Shown here: piece after piece, positions 12,561 to 24,509 of the stretch
Layout: every line of letters begins with the position of its first letter
Position numbering within the stretch: the stretch's first letter is position 1
NCBI GenBank assembly: GCA_009792885.1
Contig: WMCF01000029.1
Coordinates: 5,288,000-5,351,999, forward strand
Direction of reading: 5' to 3'
Origin: Eremophila alpestris peregrina
Taxonomy: Eukaryota > Chordata > Aves > Passeriformes > Alaudidae
Length of the DNA stretch: 64,000 bases
The notes under the pieces: model-generated
The model's database searches: none
What the model saw: the letters and a program-made list of their open reading frames with translations, nothing else
What the model was told of the DNA's origin: nothing
Made by a program: the position numbers and the translations under genes

Positions 12561-15500
12561 AGTATATACTGGAATAATCCCATTATAAATGAATGAATGG
12601 AAAGACTCCTTTAGAGTCTTCGTACTAGTGTGTACTTACAGACAAATCAGAATTTATGGAAATATTCTGTTGCTTTAACTTCTCCACTAATTTGTTTTCA
12701 AGGTTTAACTTTTCAAACCAGATATTTTTCCCCAGTATCTCAGACCTTTTGCTGTTATGCAGAAGAAGGATTTGTGGTGACAGCAGCTACAACCTACGTA
12801 TTTATTTAGCCTCAATTTTAAACAATTTTAGCAAATTAATTTCCTAATTTCTACTTTTCTCAAATTAGACTTTATTCCTAATATTCTTCTATCCAATTCT
12901 CCCTCTGAAGTTGAATCAAACAGAATACTGCAACCTGCAGAAGTCAGAATTGAAGAGACTAACAACCGATGGATGTTGTAGGATAAATCTTGACTATGTT
13001 GGCTGTAGTTAACAGTTGCTTTAATACTGTGATTAGGATTTTTCCTCACAGTGGAAGTGTGAACAGTTTATACATGAATCCAGCATGTTTGTGTTTCAGT
13101 TTACACTGATTGTGTGCACCTGGGCTTTGCTCTGTTTCTCTATTGACCCCAGCTCTGCTCGCGTGCAATGCAATGTCGCATCCCAAGTTTCAGCTTGAGA
13201 GCACAATGTGCATCCAAAGTTTTAAAGCTGGAAGCACTAATAAGAATTCAGATGCACACAGATTACCTCCTGACAATGACAGAAATAAACTTATTCCAGA
13301 GAGAAACTGAATTTATCGATCAAGTTTTGGCCCTGAAATCACTTTGGATGCTTGTAAGGTCAATCACAATGACCTACCATATGTTTCAATAGCCTTATGT
13401 TCTCCTTCAAATTGCACAACTTTTAGTTATGAAGCTGTGAACATTTCTACCAGTACTACTGACCAATGACACTTCATATATTTCTGCTTAGAAAAGCTAG
13501 AAGCAAATTACAGTCACTGTCTCTCTAGAGTCATATATTAAACAAGAGAAGAAACAATGGAAGTATTATAGCACCATGACAAGTAAGCAATGTTATCTGC
13601 TCCCTGGAATTAATGTTGAAGTGTAAAGCAAAGTAGTCTGGGTGCCCTGCTAGGCAGAAAAAAACATTCAGAGGTAGAAACAGACATGGAATTATCCATT
13701 CCGTTGATCATATAAAAGTGTATCTGACAAATAAAGAAAAAGACAACACTTAATGAATGAAGTCTTCAGTAAAGAGGAAAAAATTTACAACTTGTCTCCA
13801 AGAATTCATTGGCAATGCATGCTAGCAGTTTTTTTTCACTTGGGTACATATTTTGTTCTTTTAGTGTGAACAATGAGAATGAATACATACAGCTCATTAA
13901 GCTGATTATTAACTCAGTTCTTTGGGACTAAAAACACATCTGGACTTTAAATAGAAGCAGCAAGAGGTGGCCAAGATTAACAGCAAACTATATTTTTTTA
14001 ATAGACAAACTCACTGACAGAACTGCAAGTCCTTTTTGGGAAAGTAAATAAAAGTGCCATATCTCTGGGGAACGCAGGGTTTTGTTGGCATCAGTGAATT
14101 TCCAGGTGGATGCTGCAGCCAGGACCCAGGTGTGCTTTCATCTGTTACCTAAGCAGAGCTAACCCTAAAAGTTTCATGATGAGGAAGCAATAGACTTGCA
14201 GTCAAGGGGGTGCACTGAACCACAGGGAAGTGGCTTACTGCTTTGGGGACTGGTGGATTGAGAGTGAGATGAGCAAGATGAAATAAAACACAATAGTACC
14301 GCAGCTTTAAAAAAAACAATAAAACAAACCATCAAAAACCACCAAAAATTCTACCATGATACATGTCCTATCAGTCAGAAGAGGAAAAATAAAAAAAAAA
14401 AAAACTTATTAGAGGGGAAAAACAAAATCAGAGAAGTCCAGACACTAATTGTTTACCTGGAATAGGAAAGGAGAGCTTCTGTTTAAAGTTAATGCATTTA
14501 CCCAGATTTTGAAATTTCACTTGACATTTAATTCCAGCCATTTGTAAATTATTGATTAAATTAAGGTTCTAAAAACATTGACAAAGGCAAATGACACAAT
14601 ACTACTTTAAGTGACTATTAGTCACAAAACCAGCCTTGCTTCCTGAAGGCAACTGTTAGCACCTGCCCTCTCTTGGGAGAATACCCTAAAAATGACACTT
14701 GTTTCCAATACAGATACACTGCTTCTGGCAAACTGTGCAAGCTGTGCTGAGGCAAAAAGCTACACACAGGGTCTGTACCACAAGCCAAGGTGCTCACAGG
14801 AGCAGATCTTTAAGACATCCTCTCTGTAGAACAGGTGAGGCAGCCCCCCAACATACACCCACCAGGCTGCTGGGCTCTGCAACCTCATAAACCACAAGAT
14901 GCACCAGGGAATTGGTCCAACACACACCAACTGGATTGGCCCAGTGGGGACCCATTCTGCCAGGAAGGGATTATTGGACCTTGCTTACACCCCTTCTACT
15001 CCTGGACAGGCTTCTAACCCTTTAAAGAGAAAAGAAAGCCTCTACAAGGGCTCAAGTACTAATACAGACATGGGTCCTATTCCTGTGTAGAGAGAAGTCC
15101 CCATAAATGGGATGAGAAAACTCCCTTCAGCCAAGGATCCATTTTAACTCTTTCAATTTTCAGCTAATTTTTTTTTTCAACAGACACAAAATAGCTCATC
15201 AAAGGGTAAAAGGAGTTTTTCCTATTCTACCCTGCCCTGCTCAGGATTTGGTGCATGTGATAGTGCACTGGGGGGCTGTGTGTGAATGGTGAGTACAAGT
15301 GATCTGGCAATGGCTTTGATTTAAGTGCTTCAGCCTCAAAGTTAAGGAGACACTGCACATGGGTATTCCTGAATGAAATCTTACCTTTATCAAACAAGGC
15401 CACACATTTGGACCTGGAACTAGTAACAGCTGTACCTAAGCGAATGTTATTAAGAAAGGAAATAACGAATTGGGAAGTATTTGAAGTTCTGACCTTTCAC

Positions 15501-16979
15501 CCCCAGCACTATGATTCAAGCTAACCCTGAAGACCTGACTATGATCTATCAGTGATTTCTGGTTTAGATCCCCAATAGTTAATTTGTTTCACGCTGGGAG
15601 AAGTGGCTTGATATGGTTTAAAAACTGGACTATTAGTAACAGCACATTAGCTATTTGTGCAAAATCATGCACATCAGCTTGCCTTAAGCACTGAATAAAA
15701 CAGCAATATATACAACACTCAGGAAACACTAAACTGAAAAACAGATATGAATTTTGAGAATATGAGTTAAATTATTTTTTTCTCAGTAGAAAAGACTCAA
15801 GTGAATGAAGAACAAAGTATCACTGGACTTCATGCCATTAAAATTAAAGTAGTATCTAATTAATTTACAAGTAGTGGACACTTCAAAGGCCACTTTATTA
15901 CATCTTTCAAAAATATTGCTCCATTAGAGATGGATTTTATCAGTTAGAAGGGTGACATTACTCAGTATTAATGAAATATAGCAGAACACTTGAGGATGGA
16001 CATATTTAATTTTAAATGAAATAATTTTTTATGTTTTCATGGATAATAAAGAACATTGCCTCTGAGTGGGGAAAAACGCTAAGGAGCCAGAGGTTACAGG
16101 AGGATCATTTAGTGATGTTGTAAAATCCTGGCAGCACCAAAGTGGTTATAAGCATTACATGTTCCCTTCTTAATAATTGTAGAAAGACTACACACCAGAG
16201 TTTCATTCATGCAGTTCACTTGATCTCCATTTAAACCGAACAGATTTTTTTCCCAAATTTTGATGTTAAGCAAATATTTAAATTTTTCTTTGTCTGTGTC
16301 ATCAAAACTTGACAAATTATCTAAGTAGCCAAGATGAAGGGGTAATATTTTATCAGCAGCTTTTGCTGTTTTAACTGTTATTTAAGAAGAATTCTGAGAC
16401 AAAAAGGAGAGGTTATTACACTTGGACAACCTTAATTCTTCAGGGAAAGATGCAGAGCTTAATAACAGCAGTCAGCCATCTGCTGCTCCCAAGGTTTGCA
16501 TGCAGATGGAGCAGCCTTGCAATTGTGTCAGCTCAGAGACAGCAGATATCCCTTCCAGGACTGTGAAAAAACCCTGCCAGGACATAATCCCTTCTCACCA
16601 GCAGTCCAGGCTCAAGAGCACTGTGCCACTGCTGTGAACCCCTAATCTTCACTAATATGGCTGCATCAAGGCTGTAATCTCACATTCTAAAGGACAGAAT
16701 AAGTTGGATTCTCATTTTAATGCCATGAGTTTAAAGAAAAGTTAACAGATTAAAGGTTCTTATTACCTCCTTAAGTTTAGCAAGTAATTGTCCACATGGC
16801 ACAGGGCATGTCAGTTGGGAATGGAATGTTGTAGGAGACACATGTATCAGTTTTCCCACTATTTTATTGGCTGTTACAAGGAAAGGAGGTGGCAGGCTGG
16901 AAGCCCAGACCTGGTGTATGGACCCAGATTTTGGCCAAGGCTCCAGGAATTGACAAGTTTACACTGCAAGGAGATATGG

Positions 16980-17425
16980 ATACACAGGAGATAGTCCAAC
17001 AAAGGGTCACAAATGTGATTGAGAGATAGAAAGGGCAGGATCTCTTCTCTAAGGAAAGGCTGAGAGATCTGGGGCTGTTTAGCTTAGAGAAGAGGAAGGC
17101 TGGGGGATCTTATCAATGTATCTAAATACCAGAAGGGACTGCGCAAGCAGGACTGAGCCAGGCTCCAGTGACAGGACATGAGGCAATGGATGAAAACTGA
17201 AACACAGGAGGTTCTGCAGGAACATCAGAAAATACTTTTTTATTGTGAGGGTAACCAAACACTCAATACAGATTTGCCCTGGGAGGTTAGGGCATCTCCA
17301 TTCATGGAGATACTCCAAAGGCACCTGAACACTGTTCTGGCTCTAGGTGGCCTTGCCTGAGCAGGGTGATTGGACAAGACCATCTCCAGAGGCCCCTTTC
17401 TACCTGAACCATTCTACAATTCCAA
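16980..17425 (+). mobile_element. CR1-type LINE, 5'-truncated 3' fragment
   Basis: This is the 3' part of a chicken-repeat-1 non-LTR retrotransposon in sense orientation. The order of segments follows the CR1 3' end: the block with GGAAAGGCTGAGAGATCTGG (about 17053), TTTAGCTTAGAGAAGAGGAAGG (about 17080-17101), a CTTATCAATGTATCTAAATACC segment (about 17109-17130), the CAGTGACAGGACATGAGGCAATGG segment (about 17166-17189), AACTGAAACACAGG, TTTTTTATTGTGAGGGTAACCAAACACT, and the terminal GGACAAGACCATCTCCAGAGG then CCATTCTACAATTCC at 17371-17423. The tail is a degenerate form of the short ATTCTATG-like 3' repeat of CR1. The copy has many substitutions and small deletions (for example around 17262-17290), so it is old and inactive. 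No reverse-transcriptase domain is left. The start is approximate because 5' truncation leaves no sharp boundary. Sequence matching is from memory of the family. Confidence 0.95.
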
Positions 17426-20400
17426 GATTAACAAAGCTTGCTTAAATTTTTGATATAAGTTTATATTCATTAGGAATTCAGCTCCCAGGAACAGAGTCTT
17501 ACACACTGGATGACAGTTTCAGGAAGTGCTTTACCAAAGGAGGCATTGCATGTTTACTCATACAGCCTCCCAGAGCTTTTTGATACCAATATTTCCAGCA
17601 AAGAGGTCTCTATAGACCATGAGTAGAAAGAGGTGGAAATGTTTTTGTCCTGAGATTTCTCTGCTGGAGTCAGTATATGTTTCTGAGAACATTAAGCTGA
17701 GGGTCACAGTGCTGGTCTATTTCCCCTTCCCACAGAAATACTGGAAACATTTTTTTCTTCGGGTTTGCACACAGTGTGAACTCTGTCAGAGCATCAGCTA
17801 AAATGACCAGTGCAGTGGGAAACTGGAGCCAAGTCTATCCTTTTTCTTATGGAGCTGCCACAGCAGCTGGTTTTTTTCATTGGCAGCAACACTATTGGAG
17901 AAGTAAGGGAGCAATAAGAAATTTTTTGGTTTTTTACACCTTTGCATCAGTACAAATGACCCTGTGTACTGTATCACTGAAAGGCAGAGATATTCAGGAA
18001 TGTCAAACTTCCAGGGGCAATTCATAGGAAAGGGAAATAAAGTTATTCTCATCCTTTAATCTTTTTTACTAGTTAGCATCAAAGATTACCATAACTGCAG
18101 AATTTGGATCTGATCAAGGTAACAATAAGAACTGGTGATATTTGAACTTGAGTTTTTCTAAGGTTTGCACTAAACCACAGTGCTGTTCTGTAAAGAGGAT
18201 TTGGAACATTCTATTGCATTTTCACTTGCTGTGTGAAATAAAGACCTAAGTCAATGTCCCTTTTCAAAGTGTGGATGCCAACACAAAATCTCACACTGTA
18301 AAATATTAAAAACCAATTGCTGTATCCAATACTAAACAGATTCATTTTTCCATACTGAGACAGAAATTGCAATCCTAGACACTTAGGGAACAGCAAGCAC
18401 AGGGTTCCAGGAGTATCAGAAGCTAGTGAAAGAGTTGCAATTAAGTACTTCCCCAAACCCTTGACAAAGCACTGAAGGAACATCTTCCTGTAGATTTGGG
18501 AAAGGAGTAAATAAAATCTCTATTCATCTTGTGCTGTTGGTCTATGAAGTGGACAGGATTCCTTTGCCTTCTGTAAGCCAGAAAGATATGAACTTCATCT
18601 GACATTCTGAGATAGTTTAAGTCAATATTATCATTGAATGATACCCATTGATCAACCAAGTGAAGCAGCAAAAAAATGGATTCCAGCTTTAGGAAAAATT
18701 CACTTGGGAAACAGCAAGCCTGGCTTGACCTGGCTTGGCAAAACTGAATTCTCTGTGCATTGACTGCAGTCTGCACAGCCAAATGCAGACTTCTATAGCC
18801 TAGGTTTAGAAGCATGCTGCAGTTAAAATAGCTTCCTGACCAAGATTTCACTTAGTGAGGTCAGCAGTTGAAGCTTGACCTGGCTTGAGTGGACTGAGCC
18901 AATAATAAGGTTTGATATAGTTATGTGGTCAGACAAAACACTAATTAATTACAGCCTTGCCAGAAGCTTGACTTTCTAATGAGAGGTTGGTTGCAGCATT
19001 ACTGTTTCCCTAATCTCTCTTGCTTTTTGGTTTAACACACTTTAACGGAGAAGAAAAATAGATTAGAAGTAAGGAGGGGAAAGCGAATGAAGCAAAGGAT
19101 GGAAGTGAATCCCAGCTGGTCCAGAGAGCTCACAGTGCTGGAAGTACCTTCTAAACCAAGAGCTGCTCTTTGTGCTGACTGCCCAGCTCTGCCTCACAGA
19201 CAACACTGTAAAGCTTTTTATAATACCTTTACGGTACACAGATGGCTTATTCCTTGAAGCAGCAGGGAAAAAGGTCTATAATAAATCATCACACAGCGCT
19301 CCTTTAAGGTATGTGATAAGTATGGTGAACTAGCACTGAATTCTGGGTAATAGCAGTGAGCCAGGAAACAAAAATAATGGTTACATAGCTCAAATTAATG
19401 TATCCCTTTCTGTAAACAAAAGTGCATTATGATAATTCATTAGAAACATGGATATTTCTTCTAATTTCTTTCCTGCTGCACCCATGAAGATGACTACTAT
19501 TGATCAAGGGCTGTCCTCAAGTGCACCTATTTATGCATGTCCCACTAAAAAATATTGTAAGCTATTTATTACCAGGTAATCAAATAAACTTCTGTAAACT
19601 TCAGCAATTTTATCCCCACCTAAAAGAAGCATTCTACTTTCAGCTTTCATTTGACTTTGCTGAACAGCAGATGGAGATTTCAAGCATTATCAATAGTGTG
19701 GGTCCCAACTGTAACAAATAACTACCACCAAGAATGCTATTTTTATACAACAGGCACTGGACTAGAGGTGTTTTTTCCATTTGGTACAGGTTATAGATTG
19801 CCTTCATTACCACAGCATCCTGGCAGCTTTCATTAATACATGAACTAACACTACTAACTTGCCACACGCAGTTGGCTCCTCTGAGCATCTCCCAGGAGAA
19901 AATTGTGTATTCAACATTGCATGCAAACTTGAGTTTTTCTTTCTTCATTATTGACTCTCTTTACCAGGATGGCAACAATAATCTATCAGCCTGCAATCTT
20001 AAATATTCATAATCAAGTGTTTTATCAAAATTACATCCCAATATAATCTTAGCTTTAGAAAAAGAAAGAAAATTCCATCACATTTTCTAACCGTGCCCAC
20101 TGTTTAAAGAAATTCCCAAAAATTTTAACTTGCTCCTCAGAGTCAGCTGACATGTCCTAAACTCATCTTTAGATGTTTCTTGGACTGCGATAATTGCAGT
20201 AACAATCTCTACAGAGAGGAGAGCCCATTATTCACGTTTACAGGCTATTTAAACATTGTCAGCATTAGATAAATGACAGCACGTGCTCACTGCTGGACAT
20301 GAGCCCCAACCCTGCGTCAGGGGCCCAAGTCTCACTCTCTGACTCTGCTTCAAGTCAAAGCACTGCTGTGCTGACTTAATCCAGCAAAATATTCAAAACA

Positions 20401-20683
20401 CACATTTCAATTTTGGGCACTTTATTCAAATCTGAAGGCAACTAGTGACAGAAACACCCTAGAAGATTGATACGGTTTGAAGCCTGTTATGTATGGCTTT
20501 GCTCTTCAACTTGCAAGTAATTTGTAAAGCGGGTCTGTCCTGACTATGAAACATTGTATCAGTGTGATTGGAATCAATAGTTCCTGCACTGTCATTTGTC
20601 ACATATTTACAAGCCTGAAAAATAGTTCATTTTGTCCTGATCCTATAACTCAAAAGATTGAATCAGAACCCTGGAGGGACCTT
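17426..20683. other. Non-coding stretch, no gene seen
   Basis: No exon is supported. The longest frame is 136 codons on the minus strand (18441-18851), with no recognisable domain. A local duplication of a 15-mer sits at 18719-18738 and 18873-18887. The rest is unique AT-rich sequence. Confidence 0.65.
18719..18887. repeat. Tandem 10-mer plus 15-mer repeated at 150-bp spacing
   Basis: CCTGGCTTGA is immediately followed by CCTGGCTTGG (18719-18738). The 15-mer GCTTGACCTGGCTTG inside that pair (18723-18737) recurs exactly at 18873-18887, 150 bp downstream. The sequence between the copies is not repeated. It is probably slippage or a duplication remnant. Confidence 0.6.
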
Positions 20684-20741
20684 CGAGTGCGACACATTCA
20701 TTACTGGTCACTAGTCTTTGGTGACGCTGCGATCGCCGCCG
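20684..20741. other. Short CpG-dense cluster
   Basis: Seven CpG dinucleotides fall within 58 bp, in a neighbourhood where CpG is almost absent. The cluster includes the palindrome GCGATCGC at 20729-20736 followed by CGCCGC. It lies in a plus-strand frame (20546-20824, 92 codons) with no recognisable protein features. It is too short for a CpG island but may mark a locally unmethylated or protein-bound site. Confidence 0.5.
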
Positions 20742-22816
20742 CACCAGACAGGGAGCACAGCTTAAAATTAAAACATGCTCCTGTATGTGCTCTCTGTTCT
20801 AGCACATTGAAAACCTGTTGTTAAGTTGTATCTCTACTGTTTTACTGTAGTGAACTTTAAAAACAAACTTATTTGTACCACACATTGCTTTTAAGTTTTA
20901 ATTGCCCTTTCCAGAGGAGCTTTCAGAATTTTTCCTCAACTTTTTAACATATTCCAGCTCCTGCAATAGTTTTAGGAACAAGCCTGAGCCATGACATTGT
21001 CAAACTCATTTAAAATTTCTCTTTATGCTTCCTTTGCACTCTTCAAATCAGTTTTTATGGAAAAAATTTTTGTCTGAAACTTTCTTTTTTGAAAGGTTTT
21101 TATCATTCACTGTTCATCTCCCCCTAATGCTGTACTTTGAAAGCTTAGCTGAGCACCTAAACTTCCCCTTCAATCTCAAAAGCTAAAAAATTATTTACAG
21201 CCCTTAAGAGATTGTGGTGCAAGTTCACTGCCACGAGGAAACACTCACTTTGCCACAGGAACAACCTCAGATTCACTTTCACAGATCATCTCCATGTTCT
21301 GAGAATTGCCAGGATCTCTGTGCTGTAATTCTGAGCAGGAGGGCACAGGGATTCTGTATCAACCTTGTCTTAAAATGTTAACCCTGATACCCTCTGGGAT
21401 ACCTCATCCACCTCCTGCTGCTCAGCCTGGAAGCCATCCTCTGCCCTGTTTTAGCCCTGAACAGGAGGGATCACTAAGTGCTGGTCCTTGCAGATGGGGA
21501 CAGCTGCTCATGCTTATACAGCTGCACCAGCATCCAGGGAGCACAGTTCCATTTCCCCCAGTCCTCCCTCACTCTGCATATTTGGCAAAGTATTGCTAAT
21601 TAGGGAAGAAAAAGCCCTTAGCATGATCAAAACTTCAAACATCAAGGTTATCAAAGTATGAAAGGCAACACTGAGAGCCCATGCTCAATCATTGGATACA
21701 CATATGGTCTGCAAATACACACGTGGCCTAGGGTGGTAACACTGCACTGTTGTGCAGTTTTCTGGTAAACCACATTTTCTGATAAAGTGGTAATTTTAAA
21801 ACATTCCATCAGATCTAGTAAGTGCAATGCAGTAAAACGAAGTGTCACCTACACCTAGGGAGAAAAAAAAAGGAGCAGACTATTAGCTCTTGGATCAGAT
21901 CTAAAAAGAGAGTCCAAGTCTTTGTATCAACAAATAATTCAGTCACCATTTCAGCAAAAAGTTCTCTTGAAGTTATTACCTCTGCAAATTAACAAAACCA
22001 TCAGAGTCACTTTTCAGAGTATGCAGCATAAGACTGTGTAAGAACCTCAGTTACAGTAATTCTGCTTCCCATTTAATGTGTCACAAAGACATGAGAAGAG
22101 GAAGTATCTGGAGAGGCTGGATTAACAGAACCTAAAATACAATTTCAGTAGAAAGAAGAAAGATTTACCAAAAATGCAATTTCAGAAAAGCATCACTTCA
22201 CTTCTGACACATATCTGACCATCTTCAAAAGTGAAGCAACCATTCCAATGATGTCTCAGGAGAAAAATCCCTCTAATCAGTACTGTGAGCCAGGACTCCC
22301 TGAGCAGACTTTGCTGTGGCCCTCTCAAATTATTATATACCAGGGAAAACAGCCCTTTACTTCTCCAGCTCTAACTTAAAATACATTGATAACAGTAGTA
22401 CTTAACATTGCCTCAAAAAGTTTCGAGAATTCAGTAGTAACAATCACTTTGGTTTCTAACTTTTACTTGTTGTAATCAAAGGGTGCATAAGGCTGCATAA
22501 CACTTTTTACAGTATTCTATAGGCCTGTAGTAGTATTCTGAGTGCAAAAAGAAGGGTAAGCAGAAGTTTCCACATGAAAGCTACAAGAGGACACCTTTGA
22601 TGGCTCACACAGATTTGATTCACTTTGCATTTTCACAGACACAAAAAGACTCTTCAGGGATGTTGGGAGCACTAAGCAAAAACGAGGAAGTCAGAATAAG
22701 CACACTTATGACTAAGAACAGAAAGAAGCCAATGCTATCCCTGGATCCTTACCAATTAAGGCAGACTATACAGACTTGAAATGGAGTAGAGAAAAAACCC
22801 ATCATGAAAGCCAGGT
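20742..22816. other. Non-coding stretch, nothing recognised
   Basis: The sequence is unique AT-rich apart from a modestly GC-richer part at about 21300-21580. A 97-codon frame (21306-21599) there is proline-rich and unsupported by splice sites or homology. No RNA gene or mobile element was recognised. Confidence 0.65.
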
Positions 22817-23350
22817 TTGACATTTTACTCCACTTTCCTTCCCATAACGATAGGGGAGAGCAGCCACAACCTCTCCTCTTCCCTCAGCATTTCACCTTGC
22901 CTTAACAGTGTTCATTCTTTCACCATAATAGTATCCAATAATCCAGAATCTACTGCATCTCCAGCCCTGCCACGGGGCTTCCCCCTTTCCATCTTCTCAG
23001 CAACATTTCCCAACCAGTGCCAGCCAGCACTATACTGGCACCTTTCCACTTCCTTCACAATACTTGCCAGCTCCCTCTCTTACCTTGACAGTCTTTTAAC
23101 TCCAGGCTTGGTGGTGAGTAGATAAAATTCCTCTTGCCACATACCTTCTGTTTCTCTCCTCTCCTTTATTTCAGCCTCTATATCTCCAAGCACACATGCT
23201 TGCCCATCTTCCTCCCCCAAAACTTCAAAAAAATCTTTTTCTTTCAGCCCTTTTATTTTTCGTTGGATTTCAGACACGCTCCTCTTAGCATCTTCCCCAC
23301 CCCTGAGGCCACCTGTATGGGTCAGCCTCCTCCTTTTGCTTTTCTCCCAG
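22817..23350. other. Pyrimidine-skewed block
   Basis: For about 530 bp the plus strand is strongly C+T biased, with runs such as CTCTCCTCTTCCCTC and CTCTCCTCTCCTTT. This lowers stop-codon density and explains open frames on both strands: 22817-23125 and 23134-23379 on plus, 23080-23385 on minus. Strand asymmetry of this kind can come from transcription, an old degraded polypyrimidine repeat, or a mobile-element remnant. Confidence 0.5.
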
Positions 23351-23379
23351 AAGTGATAGAGCAAGTTACCAAATATTAA
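23084..23379 (-). other. Weak exon-like open frame, function unknown
   Basis: A minus-strand frame of about 100 codons starts just after a weak acceptor (CTTGCAG, boundary near 23380) and has no ATG start. It ends exactly at a consensus donor (AAG|GTAAGA, intron from 23083). A second good donor (AAG|GTATGT) lies at 23144-23143. The peptide is rich in K, E and R, with a helical-looking stretch (residues about 40-90 containing EIQRKIKGLKEKDFFEVL). Purine-rich strands always give such composition, so the charge pattern is poor evidence. I recognise no family. It is probably a chance frame, with a small possibility of a real or lost exon. Confidence 0.15.
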
Positions 23380-23399
23380 CTGCAAGAGTTCTCAGGTGC

Positions 23400-24500
23400 T
23401 AAGATGCTTTTAGCTCAAGAGGCAAAAGTATAACTTTGAAACATAGAAACCTTTGTATTTCTGGTAATTCTGTAAAACTTCCACCGTAGTTTTATATTAT
23501 ACACTGACAATAACCATTTCCTCAAAACCCCATATGTCCACAATAAAAGCCCTTTTTCTTGCAGCTGAAGTAATAAGAGTGCTAGGATAAGGCCTATTTA
23601 TTATGTATAAACCAGAGAACCCAGGTTTGCCTTTTAAGTCTGACTTGTGCAGTCTTAGTTAAACAGGTAACAACCTGCAGGCTACAGAGTGCTTCCCAAT
23701 ATGCAGCCAGTGCTACACATGTACCCAACCAATTCAGAGCTAGTAGGTCACAGAAAGAGTGTAAATCAGAGGTATCCAAAGAGCTGGGAGTTTATCACAG
23801 TTAATTTTACCCTTGCAATGATGTTCAGAGCCCAAAATCAAACCAAGTAGTCTTTGCTCTACCTGTTTCCAATGTCTTCCTCACCCCTTGAAACCACATT
23901 TATGCATATCCTTCTTGTATCACTTGTCATTTGTCAAAAAACATTAATAGGATTTAGAGCCTATAAGCTTTTCTTAATCATCACTCGTGTTAATCTGAAC
24001 ACTTCTTAATTCTTCATCTGTTAGCCTTAAACATCTGATGCAGTTTAAGTAAATCTCAGCCATCTTCATTTGTAAAACCAGATGCAAAACACTTAATAAC
24101 TCTGCTGTTTAACATCTTATCCCTTAATCTGTACTATAGCATCAACCCCTAAGAAGATCAGGTTTTTAATATTTGTCTCCTGACTTTACAGCAAACAAGA
24201 ACTCTAGCAACAGGTGAAATGCCTTACTTTAATTATACTCCATTGCTTCTGAATTCCTGAGCCTTTACTTTTCAGAAGAATCATCCAAGAATATAAAATG
24301 AAGAAACCAAAGCAGAACAAGGGTTCTGCAGCCAGGGATGTGGCAACACAGTCTTGTTCTTTGTATTTCCACTACATTCTCTGTATTCTTAAATATTTTC
24401 TGTCATCGATTGCCTCACTCTTTTTCATCATGGAGCTGCAGTCCAGGAGGATTCAATTATATGAACCAAATCAGGGGTGAGCACCCACAGCACCCAACAC
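23400..24500. other. Non-coding stretch, nothing recognised
   Basis: About 1.1 kb of AT-rich sequence with no supported gene. If the minus-strand exon at 24510-24816 is real, this would be the start of its downstream intron. Confidence 0.6.
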
Positions 24501-24509
24501 ATCTCTTAC

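Larger units (their letters stand above)
8172..16979. other. AT-rich non-coding stretch, no gene seen
   Basis: Nearly 9 kb without a supported gene. Notable items are A10 at 8796-8805, A14 at 14391-14404, a minus-strand G-rich patch at about 11036-11070, and an AT-rich block with homeodomain-like ATTAAT/TAATTA words at about 12255-12560. Open frames (for example 11901-12269) overlap in several frames and show no family motif. Confidence 0.65.

Noticed and set aside
16422..16637. Polar 71-codon frame that could follow an acceptor near 16443
   Set aside because: No ATG, no recognised homology and only one splice-like boundary. It ends shortly before the CR1 insertion in ordinary non-coding DNA.
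18441..18851. 136-codon minus-strand frame
   Set aside because: No homology recognised and no splice context. A chance-length frame.
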